Notes under the pieces: model-generated | What the model was told of the DNA's origin: nothing | Seen by the model: only the letters and a program-made list of their open reading frames with translations | Databases searched by the model: none | Position numbers and translations under genes: made by a program | Assembly: GCA_011634665.1 (NCBI GenBank) | Contig: WAEK01000003.1 | Location: 1,272,501-1,336,500, forward strand | Origin: Mortierella sp. BCC40632 | Taxonomy: Eukaryota; Mortierellomycota; Mortierellomycetes; Mortierellales; Mortierellaceae | Reading direction: 5' to 3' | Length of the DNA stretch: 64,000 bases | Part shown: positions 10,705 to 20,264 of the stretch, one piece after another | Layout: every line of letters starts with the position of its first letter | Numbering within the stretch: the stretch's first letter is position 1

Positions 10705-13041
10705 TAGACTTACACCCACGCTTCTTGTCCTCCTGCTCGAATCGAATCGTGCGTACAATTTTCCGTCCATCGGAGAGCTGGGCCATTTCCTGACGCTTTG
10801 CCTTGGATTTTTTGGGGTCCAGTACAGGAATATTCTGTGTCTCCTCCTTCTTCTTTTTGATCCTCCAGTCGCTGAGGAACGCCAGACGCGCAAAACTGGG
10901 TTGGAAATCTACCAGAGATTTCTATTTTTCCAAAAGCACGCCCACACTTTGTATTAGTTTGTAGACACTTGCGGATCAATGTTAAATCTGTCCTGTCCAT
11001 AGCAACTTTAAAAGAAAAAGAAAAGAATCCATTACCTCGTCCATCATGCTCATCAGTTTGTCCTCCTCGAGCTTCCTGGCAGCCTCCTGCTCTCTCTCTA
11101 GAGAATTCCATCTGCGCTTTTTCCTTGTACGCTGAGCTGAAGATGTCTGATTAAAAATGATTTCGTTACTCAGAACTGTCACCATGGGTGAAGGGTCAAG
11201 ACAAAGTGGTGCCTCTGTAGCGATCTATACTCAGAAAAGATTTGAAAAGAAAACTTTTGTCAGAAATTGAACAAAGAAAAGAGAAACCCATTGTCTTTTA
11301 AGTGCACTTTTCGATCCTTCGCTTAGATCGGCTTGTAGAAGAAAAAAGAACATACCAAAATCTTCGATTCAATGTCCAACATCATTTCCGACGTCAGGTT
11401 CTCCCCAGTCTCCTCATGTAGAATCGACAGATCGGACCAGAGTGTCTCCTGCGTTGGCGATAGCACGACCCGTCGCTTCGATGTCTCTTCACTTTTCATC
11501 ACTACATCTTCGGAGCCTGCTACTTCTGCATTATTCTGGCCATTCTTTTGTCTATGATCAACAATTTCCACGATAAGACATCCTATAAGAGTCGAGGTTG
11601 AAGTGGAGGATAGGTCGATGGAATGGTTAAGCCTCGATGTATCAGCCCATTCCGATACACATTCCAAACGTGTTTACACATGCCAGGACACGTACCTTCA
11701 TAGTACGGACACTGAGAGGCCTTTATGACATCCAAGAGTCCTGAAGGTAACTGCTTTTCCTTTATGCTCTTCAAAAAGATCTATTACAAATTGAATCAGG
11801 GAGAATAGTTAGTCGAGGGGCAATAGCCAAAAGAAAAAGAAGAAAAAAAACGACGACGACGATAAAAATATAGAACAGGGACTTGCCTTCATCGGAGAAT
11901 TGAACAAAAAGACTCCATCCTACAAAGAAAAAAAGGGGAAGAGGACCGTTGTTGTTAGATATGCTGTAATGGAGGGGGTTGGCGTTCCGGTGCCATCCTT
12001 TAGTCGGCCCGAAAAACGCAGATCCTTTCGATGGTCCTCGGCATTATTATCTTCCCAGCTCCAATACCTGATTCTCAAACTTGAAGTGAGTCTCGTAAAG
12101 GTGGATGATAAAGGACGCGGGGCTGTTCCTGTACTTTGACAGAATGTCTGTTGGAGTTTGATCCGCCGATAGATTCAAGCAAAAAGCAAAAAGAAAAAAA
12201 AATTAGCAATCGCCTTATTTTTCTTCTTCTCTCACTCGCTCTGAAGAGAAGGTAAACAAGGAGAGAAAGAACGAGACAAAATCCTGCGTTACCTGTCTTT
12301 CCCATGGCCTATTCAGGTCATTGTAGTGTGGAATGTACGATCAGGGATCGCGATAGGTCAGCAGTCAGTTGAATAAATTTTTCCTCTTCCTCTTCCTCCC
12401 AATTCAACAATGAAGCCTTGAGAAGCACAACTTGGACACACCCTGGCACGGGCGCTCATCGTTATTCAAGTTTCAGAGAAAGAGAAAACAATAACATTTC
12501 ACTCTCTTTGTCAAGATCCTTCCCCTTATCGCCAGGGCCTCTCTACCTCTCATCCCCTTCTTACCTTCTTTTTCACGGGCGAGAGGACCTCATCCTGCCT
12601 CCGCTTCGTTCCTCTACTCCCTGATCCTGACCGCTCATGTGCTCCTGTTGAGGCGGCCGATGTTGGAGACGTCAACATCATGGATCCCGACAATGGATCC
12701 CGAGTATGAGGACTAGCAGCGGATCCGCCTCCGGATTTGGATCCTCCTGTCGAGCTACCAAACAGTTTGGTCTGCAATGACAATGCCCTCGCAGCAGCCT
12801 TCTTGCTCTGGCTCGTCGTTGCCATTGGGCCTGTCGAACCTATCAGTCCATTGGGCAATCCGAGTGCAGGCGACTTGGGACCAGTAGCCCCAGAGCCACC
12901 ACTGTTGTTGCTGTTGCTGTTCGTGTTGCTACTGCTGTTTATGCCGATACTTCCAAACTGGTTGCCATTTCCTTGAGACGATGGTGGTTGCTGTGGATTT
13001 GAAGAATGCGGTTCAAGGGCTGTGACCATCGTCGAGTTCAT
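4936..13041 (-). CDS. SPT20: SAGA complex subunit Spt20, giant Q/A-rich form
   Basis: Spt20 is a structural subunit of the SAGA transcription coactivator in known fungi and animals. I assemble 12 exons (read downward): 12565-13041, 12293-12308, 12068-12147, 11887-11919, 11696-11780, 11356-11582, 11036-11224, 10714-10921, 10482-10590, 8082-10377, 7846-7942 and 4936-7742. All phases agree and give about 2207 aa, against about 600 in yeast and 780 in human. The Spt20 domain covers roughly residues 165-475: DILSKYRNSPASFIIHLYET, then FLFNSPMK, PYYEG, CLIVEIVDHR, and later SFEGVMRYG and FHLGLEQ. The N-terminal 160 residues are Ser/Gly/Asn-rich with a basic KKK end. From about residue 490 to the end the protein is low complexity: polyQ (about 31 in a row near 8908-9000), QA repeats, polyA runs and Asn/Thr stretches. 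The 16-nt exon 2 and the phase at exon 8/9 (GGGT to AC) are the least certain joins. The intron after exon 4 starts with GC. Confidence 0.88.
5098..5160 (-). repeat. Polyglutamine-coding CAA/CAG tract in SPT20 exon 12
   Basis: A run of TTG/CTG on the plus strand reads as about 18 Gln codons on the minus strand. Mixed CAA and CAG codons lower slippage compared with a pure CAG run. Confidence 0.85.
5389..5560 (-). repeat. QA-dipeptide and polyQ repeat in SPT20 exon 12
   Basis: The plus strand repeats TGTGCT/TGTGCC; on the minus strand this reads as (Gln-Ala)n, flanked by polyQ runs. It is a coding hexanucleotide repeat. Confidence 0.8.
8458..8590 (-). repeat. QQAQ repeat in SPT20 exon 10
   Basis: Twelve-base units related to TGTTGTTGCGCC on the plus strand encode tandem Gln-Gln-Gln-Ala/Gln-Ala-Gln units on the minus strand. 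Confidence 0.8.
8846..9003 (-). repeat. TQQQ/PQQT array and longest polyQ run in SPT20 exon 10
   Basis: Units of TGCTGCTGGGTC / TGCTGCGGGGTC on the plus strand encode a TQQQ/TPQQ array. Next to it about 31 uninterrupted Gln codons (CAG with some CAA) run to about 9000. It is the longest homopolymer in any gene of the window. Confidence 0.85.
11781..11886 (-). other. GC-AG intron in SPT20 (intron 4)
   Basis: The donor reads AAG|GCAAGTCC and the acceptor TTTGTAATAG|ATC. Apart from the C at position 2 the donor fits the consensus perfectly. Exons either side encode the conserved FNSPMK and IFLKSI parts of the Spt20 domain, so the join is well supported. Confidence 0.75.
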
Positions 13042-13358
13042 ACTTCCTTTCCCTGGCCAAAGGTCCTGCTTTTGGGTTGCTTTCCGACTTTTTTTTTCCT
13101 CTTTTTTTTTTCTTCCGTTTCTTTCTTTTCTTTTGTTTTTTCTCCTCTGGTGCTTTCTTCTTCTTTTCTATTTAAAGTGTACTATTAAGTAGATAAGTCA
13201 GGGAAGGAGACAAGATTGATGAGTGAAATGTAATCTTGATGGAGTCTGGGAATGTTTGTTATTATTATTAATTTCCCGGTCTCTTTGCGCAACAGATGTC
13301 CGACATTAGTCAACGAGCGACCGGGTAGGTGAGTGTGTGCGTGTAAAAGAAAGTGAAA

Positions 13359-13402
<44 letters not shown>

Positions 13403-13891
13403 AGAATCTTTGAGATAGATTTTATACGAGAAAAAAGAAAGAGAGAAAGAAAGAAAGAAAGAAAGAGAAAAAAAAAAAAAAAAAAAGTGCCGCGCAGGTC
13501 GAAACCATCGAGGTCATTCGCTAACGAGTGTCCATGGAAAGGTATTTCTCTTTCTCTCTCTTTCTCTCTTTCTCTCTTCTCGTTTCTGAATAAAACTCCA
13601 AAGGGGCAGTGGAACATGGCAGGGGTGAAGTTCATAGTGACCTCCCAAAAACTCGAGTTTATCCAATCCCTTATTTATCCATCAATGATGAGGAAGAAGA
13701 AATCATCCTTCCCCCCAATCGTCTGATTTTTCTCAGACGTTCCAAGAAAAAAAAAAAAAAAAAGAATAAAAAAAAAATTCCTCTGTGCAATGTTAGGTTG
13801 GTTCATGCTGGTTGAGATGGGGGCTGCTCTCTCCTGAATCCAGTTGGTCAAGCCCAGCGCCTCTGTTCCTCTTTTTCTTAAACATCCTCAT

Positions 13892-13929
<38 letters not shown>

Positions 13930-14110
13930 AAGGATGATGAAAAAAAAAAATAGATAGGGGTGATGGTAACGCATAGACAATGGTCCCTGCTCTAGTTCCC
14001 AAGGGGTGATGATCCTGATGGGAAAAATGAAATTCTCCTTTTGTTCAAAGGGATCACTGACGAGCTCTGACGCGCCCCTCGTACCTTTGGTATCCCTGGG
14101 GGAAGAATCG

Positions 14111-14114
<4 letters not shown>

Positions 14115-14168
<54 letters not shown>
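14115..14168. repeat. Poly(A) tract, 54 bases
   Basis: Uninterrupted run of A, the longest homopolymer in the window. On the minus strand it is poly(T). Confidence 0.95.
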
Positions 14169-14170
<2 letters not shown>

Positions 14171-14347
14171 GTGTGTGAGAGAGAGAGAGAAAGGAGTGTG
14201 AGTGAGAGTGTGGGAGAGAGAAGAGAGGAAGGGATGAAAGAGACTCAAGACAATAGACCAGCGCGTGTCTAATGATGAATGGATGAAAGGTAGCACTGTA
14301 ACGGGGCTCAGCAAAGAGGCGAAGGTCGTGCGAAAAGATAGAAAGAT

Positions 14348-14350
<3 letters not shown>

Positions 14351-14434
<84 letters not shown>
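14351..14434. repeat. (GA)42 microsatellite
   Basis: Eighty-four bases of perfect GA dinucleotide repeat; (CT)n on the minus strand, the sense strand of the flanking genes. Confidence 0.95.
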
Positions 14435-14436
<2 letters not shown>

Positions 14437-15229
14437 AGGTTGTCGAGTGAGTGTGCGTGTGTTGTTTTGTGTTGTTGTGGAGACAGCCAGAGAAAGAAGA
14501 TCGGGTACTGGCAAAGGCGGAAGTAGAGCAGCAGAGTAAAGCAAGGACGAGTGGGAGAAAGAGAGAAAGGAGGCAAAGTGGAGGCTATCGACAGAGTTCA
14601 ATGGCAGAAAGTGAATGCAGATGACAGATGGCAGAGGCGGATCTCGAAGAAATTAAGCTCGCTGCGAACGGATCGCAGGAAGGCGGAGAGACGTACAGAG
14701 GACAATGTGGGGAGGAAAACGGTATCGGCGATGAGATTGCAGGATATGAGCCAAAAAGAGAAGCAAAGGAGCGTAAGAGATGAAAGGATGATGAGTGGAT
14801 GGACAGATGAATGGATGGATGAATGAATGGATGAATGGGAACAACGGATGGGACGATTGAGAGAAAGAAAGAGAAAGAAAAAGAGAATAGATGGATGAAT
14901 GGAGGATGGAGTGGAAAAAAAGAGACGCCCAATTGCCATCTCTCACTCTGAGGGCCACCTACACAAGTCAACACTGCAGGCAATCCGCCTTCCCCGAGTA
15001 TATTCGACACCCTTAAGAAGACTACTACCGATCATAACCTCTGGTTAAACCTCCTGCCTCGAAGAACAATGGTCCTTGGGCTCGTTCTTTGAGCAACCAA
15101 GTCTAAACAGTCGCTTTTCTTTTTCTCTCGCTTTTTGATTTTTTATTTACTTCTTTCTTTTCTTTTATCAACATGAAATGGGTCAAAAGGCGGTTAGAAA
15201 TTAGAACCTAGGATGGCTAATAGAAATAC

Positions 15230-16115
15230 TCATGTCTCCATGTCCTTGCTTTGGCTCTTCTCTAGATTGCTTATGCGGTCACCAAGGTCTCTCACCGTCG
15301 AGCTCACCTCAGACACAGCCGAGGATTTGCCCGCGGCCGATGGGCTGCTGCCACTCTCGTCATCTTCCACCTCCATGGCTGTTGACGAAGAGCCGTCCTG
15401 CGACTTGGTCAATGGCGGTGTCGGCAGCATTCCATCTTTAACTCCAGCAGCGGCTCCATGACCCTGATTTTCTGCTGAAGAAGGCGAATTCAATGATCCG
15501 CTCGAGGAGGCTTCTCTCGTTCCTGGAGCACCAGCTCCTGTCGATGCTGATGCTAATGAAGTAGGTCCTGCTCCATTGACAGACGATGATGTAGGCTGAA
15601 TACCCGCCATAGCTGAAGTAGACGATCCAGATGAAGATGGTGCTGCCGCTGCTGCCACAGTCTTATTCTTCTTGGCAGGTGGAGGGGGAGGGGTCAATCC
15701 CAAGTGATCTTCCAGATGACGGACTCTCAAATTCAAGTGCTCGACCTCATTCTCGAACCGTTCAAGGACGCCCTTTTCTAACTCTTTGAACTGTCCTCGG
15801 ACCAAATTCTCAATCATCGTACCACTCGCCTGGAGTGTCTGCAGGAGTTGTGCTGATTTGCGGATCTGATCTTCAAGCGTGAACTTGAGGCTACGTGAAG
15901 AGTCCATCGAGTCAAAGAGGCTCGATACCGTGTCCATGAACATGTGTTTAGGATTCGGCAGGAATGGTGTAGGTGGATACATAGATGGTGATGGTAGTGG
16001 TCCTGTGTGGGACGACAGGATTGGTGCTGGCAAAGTCCCCGAACTAGAGTAGATGACAAAATAAAAATTATATATATAAAAAAGGATGGCTGCATGAGAT
16101 TTCTTGTCCTTACTG

Positions 16116-16151
<36 letters not shown>

Positions 16152-19100
16152 ACTTATATATTTCTAGGTGACACACACGTACCTGTCTGTCGTGGATGCA
16201 GCACCACGAGGAAGCCTAGAAGATTTTTTGGAGTGCCCCGCCAACCGTGGGGATCGCAGGGGTTGCTGCAAGGAACCCGGCTGTGCATACGGATGATGCT
16301 GGTGGCGCTGGAGCAAGGGTTGCGAACTTCGGAGACCGCTCATCATCTGGTGGCTTTGCGAGGGTTGTAGTGGTGCCGAATGGATCGAAAGAGTTGACTC
16401 TGAGTAGGATGGAGCAAAGATGGTGAGTGACTTTGCGTTCTTAGGGTTCTTGGGCGAAGGCTGGGGTCGGCGGCTCAGTGCAGCAAAGGAGGCACTTCCA
16501 TGGAACACAGAGATGCCGCTTGGGTTGGTCTCTGTCACAGGTTGGTTGCTTGTTGAACCGGGCTTGCTGTTGGTGCCCGATGGCTGAGGCTGTTGAGGCT
16601 GTTGCGATGACTGCGAAGGCGAAGGTTGCTGTTGCGAAGAGGGTGCCTGTCCAGGGACAGGGCCCTGGTGGCCAGTTTGTCTCGATTCGATGATGGCCTT
16701 TTGCTGTTGCTTGAGCTTGAGCGTCGAACGAACCTGGTCCAAGACCTCACCAGGTCCACCTCCAGGAGAGAGCGATGGTGGAGAAGAGTTTTGCTGGGAA
16801 GAGTGGTGTCCTGAGCCAGAGGGTTGCTGTGGTTGCTGTTGTGGGTGCGAAGACGAGTTGTTCTTGCCCTGGCTCTGCATCATGCCGGGCAGGCGTCTCT
16901 TTCTGCTAGAGCGAAAGTCGTCCTCGTCCTCGTCCGAGCCAGAGCCGAGCATTGGCGAGTCCTGGCGGTAGCGGGGAGAAGGTGCGCGCGGGAAGTGCGA
17001 AGTTGGGCGCAAATCACCACGGGGATACCTAAGCCATTAGGGCGGCGAAATAGAAATAAAATGACGACAGGGGAGAGAGGAAAGAAAGAAGAGTGATAGA
17101 TTGATTGAAAAAGAAAGAAGAGCAGGTGGTCAGTCTTTTAAATATCGTTCCATCATTGCTCCACATGTGGTCGGTCATGTTCCTCTCCTCTCATGTATGG
17201 CCTTTCGAGACAAGTCCTCTCTTTCTCTCTCTCTCTCTCTCTCTCCAGCCAGCTGCACTAGTGTGTTTCCCAGCGAGGTAGACTAGCCCACCGATCATGC
17301 ATATCTGATATATTTTTTGGATATATCATTTATCATCCTCCCTTCCCCCCTTCCCCTTCCTTCCCGCCCGGTGTTTGCCAGAGGTCCTTTTTCTCCTAGT
17401 CTCTGTCTCTGGCGCAAAGGCCTAGTTCCTTGAACTCTGCCCTGTGCGCCAAATGCCTCGTGGTTGTCTTTTTGGGGGAAGGGGGTCCTCGCTCAACTCG
17501 ATTGGCTCCTTGAGAGGCCATGATTCAGCAGGAATGGTTGTCTCTCCAGCTCCTTCAATTGACTTTTTTTTTTTTTTTGTTCCCACCATCCCCATAGTAA
17601 AAAAGAAAAGAAAAGAAGAAAAACATGGATCCAGAAAGTGTGCAGGGGGTAGAGTCATTTGTACGCGCTCTTCTTCACACGGTCAAGTGAACAAGACATG
17701 TGCGAATGCCTTTGGTGGTTGCTCCTGTGGCGACAACAAGTGCGTTTCGTCTCTCTCTCCCGTTGAGCAATATCGATCCCATTGAATCGAGAGCTCGAAA
17801 CGCACATGTAGGAGGATAGCGAGCCAAAGGACGAAAAGAATTGTCGAGGTTGCACCAATAACAGCCTGTTCGAGGCAGCGTCAGCCATTCCGCTGGGAGC
17901 ACAAACACATAATTGGATATTGGGCACGGGCAAACCCCATGCAATGAACAATAAAAGGGAGTCGGGGGGAGGGGCGTTTGTGTAGTGTTTTGTATATGCC
18001 CTATTTTCGTGAGAGAGAAAGAGATTCTGCCACTTTTGTTGTTGTTGTTGCTATGGTAGCCCCCTCGCCTCTCTTTCCACCACCATCCCACTGCTTTACT
18101 CTGCCCGTACCCACCTTAGCCCAACTTGCGGCCATGCTGATAATGCGTGCTTTTTTGGGTTTGCCATTTTTTTTCCTTTTGCTTATGGCATTACCGAATG
18201 ACACAGGGCCGCAAGCAAAGGGGCAGGAGGGGCACAGGAAAGGAGGAGGAGGAGGAAGGGAACGAACAGGCTGCCCAAGGGAAAGAAAGAGCAAGAGAGA
18301 GAGTGAAAGAGAAAGAGAAAAAGAAAGAGAAAGAGAAAAAGAAAGAGAGGGGTGGACCATCCGACATTTCTAAGAAACACTCATTTACACACATAAATAC
18401 ACATACTGCCTGGGGTCCACACCAGGAACGGGCATGTCCCCGCCAAGGAGAGGCACTTTTTATCCTTTCTCTCTCCCACGATCCAAGTCTCTATGAAGCC
18501 CTGTTCCCCCCGCGATGAAATGGGTCATTCTTGCAAATAGATTAAGAAAGTGAGAGAGACTGAGAGAGATCGCACCTTCACTTTCGTTTATCTCTGTTTG
18601 TCTCCTGGTTATGCTGTCCTGTTCCTCCTCTTTTTCTCTCTGGTTCTCTCGGCACCAGAAAATCGAGGGTGTCCGCATACTGCGACCTGTCAATCTACAC
18701 CATCTCGCTTTCTTTTGGCCGATTCGGCTCTTTTTTTCTTTTGGCACTCTTGCACTAGATCTCGAGTGTAAGGTGTATGGCACTCTTTTTTAAATCTCTC
18801 TCTCTCACGCACACAATTCTCTCTCACAAAGAGACGGCATATAAAAAAGATGCGATGGAGAAAATAGAATAGCCCGTCCAGTGAATGAACCCGATACATA
18901 CATCGCACCGCACCCATCGACACCCATGCATGCGAGTCGAAATAGATAAAATATAAAGAAAAAAGTGCGGTAAACAAGGTCTTCGGATAAAGAAGAAAAA
19001 GAGTAGGATGAGGAGGAGCACCAGCGCGAACAAGCTCTTGTCCTCTTTCTCTCCCACACACACACTCTTTCTCTTTCTCTCCTCTCCAGGACGCATGACA

Positions 19101-19760
19101 GGCCTCCAAAAGAGAGAGAGAATAAAGAATAAAAATGTCGCCTTACCGTGAATGATTCTGTTGATGCGAGTGGCTGTCATAGTCTTGATGATGGCTACCA
19201 TGGTTCGAGTGATGGTACGGAGGATCAGAGAACGACGACTCCTCGGGCGAACCCCCGCGCCGCTTGTAATAAGGCGGAGAATCCTCGTGGCCATACCCAG
19301 GTCCACCTGAGCCGCGTGAATATCCATATACTGCTGACTCGCGCTCATGGTCGCGGTCACCGCGGTCTCGGTCTCGGTCTCGGTCTTCGGGACCATAGCC
19401 ACTCTGTTGTTGCTGTTGTTGTTGCTGCTGGGAATGGCCATCGAGTACCTCATGGATGGCCATCCGATTAAACTTGTTGGTCGTTGTCGGAGTAATGGGC
19501 GAACGCCAGGCAGCACCGGCGTCGGGATCGCGCGACTGTGATTGAGACGGGTAGTGCGACGACTGCTGACGAGAGAAAGAGGACTCTGCAAAGGATGCGT
19601 AAGGTGGCTGTTGATGCATCGGATAATGGTGGGATGCATTCGAGAAACGCTCGCGGTCCCGATCACGGTCGCGGTCACGGTCGCGGTCTCTGTCTGCATT
19701 GTAAGCGGGCTGGGCATGGCCCGAATGGGATGGCGGATGGCCGAGGCGAGAGTCGTCCAT
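15230..19760 (-). CDS. Unrecognised RD-repeat, Q-rich, coiled-coil protein
   Basis: I do not recognise a named family. Three exons (19147-19760, 16183-17028, 15230-16043) join in phase 2 at both introns and give 757 aa. The first join splits an Arg codon (NHS-R-YPRGD), the second a Ser codon. The N terminus has Arg-Asp repeats at about residues 23-33, then a QQQ run, a second RDRDR block and Gly/Tyr/His-rich sequence. Exon 2 starts with RPTSHFPR and has an acidic patch (SDEDEDD) beside a basic one (SSRKRRLPG), a likely nuclear signal; the rest is Q/S/P-rich. Exon 3 holds the best ordered part: PPTPFLPNPKHMF, then a predicted coiled coil at about residues 543-602 (EDQIRKSAQLLQTL, RFENEVEHLNLRVRHLED). 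A short helix follows at the C terminus (VRDLGDRISNLEKS). Start 19760 is chosen because sequence upstream is repeat-derived. The composition suggests a nuclear regulatory protein; that is inference. Intron 1 is 2118 bp, so a missed exon is possible. Confidence 0.72.
17029..19146 (-). other. Unusually long intron (2118 bp) of the RD-rich gene
   Basis: Donor CG|GTAAGG and acceptor TGGCTTAG|GTAT are good and keep the phase. Other introns in the window are mostly 60-420 bp. It contains (GA)n/(AAAGAG)n at 18294-18350 and other low-complexity DNA. I see no clear coding exon inside. Confidence 0.55.
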
Positions 19761-20187
19761 GGGATGGGGGCAGGAAGGGGGGAGGATGAAGAGAAAGAAG
19801 AAGAGACGGGCAGAGTTCACGAGAGAGAAAGAAACAGATAGGCAGCGCGTGGAAGAGAGGAGAAAAAAAAAAAAGGGGAGAGAGTGGCGGAGGAGAGAGA
19901 GAGAGAAGAAGAAGGCGGATAAAGGATGGAGAAAAAAAAAAAAAAAAAGTTGGTGAAAGGGGAAAAAGAAAAATCGCTCTGAGGAAAAACATCTCTTTGA
20001 TGTCTCGATCTCGTCTCTCTCTCTCTTCTCCTCCCTCTCCTCTCTCTCCTGAGAGAGGGAACAAATTAAGGACAAGAGAAGGGGATCGACTTGAACGCGT
20101 TGTTGGCTTTTCTTTGTTGCGCCTACCTGCCTGCCCTGTCTGTCTGTCTGTCTGTCCGTCTGTCCGTCTGTTTCTGTCGTCTGTCCA

Positions 20188-20264
<77 letters not shown>

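Larger units (their letters stand above)
13042..15229. other. Intergenic, upstream of SPT20 and downstream of the RD-rich gene
   Basis: Both neighbours are on the minus strand, so this holds the SPT20 promoter/leader and the 3' side of the next gene. It is crowded with simple repeats: (GA)n at 13364-13398, (GAAA)n at 13439-13465, A runs at 13893-13927 and 14115-14168, 42 GA units at 14351-14434, and a GGATGAAT-type array at 14805-14840. No gene seen; the overlapping reading frames here are repeat artefacts. Confidence 0.6.

Noticed and set aside
17850..17910. tRNA-like GTTCGAGGC box
   Set aside because: No matching acceptor stem, D arm or anticodon arm on either side.
18824..20075. 297- and 310-codon minus frames around the RD-rich gene
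   Set aside because: One is an alternative frame of exon 1 running into the intron; the other extends exon 1 upstream through repeat-derived leader. The start at 19760 was kept.
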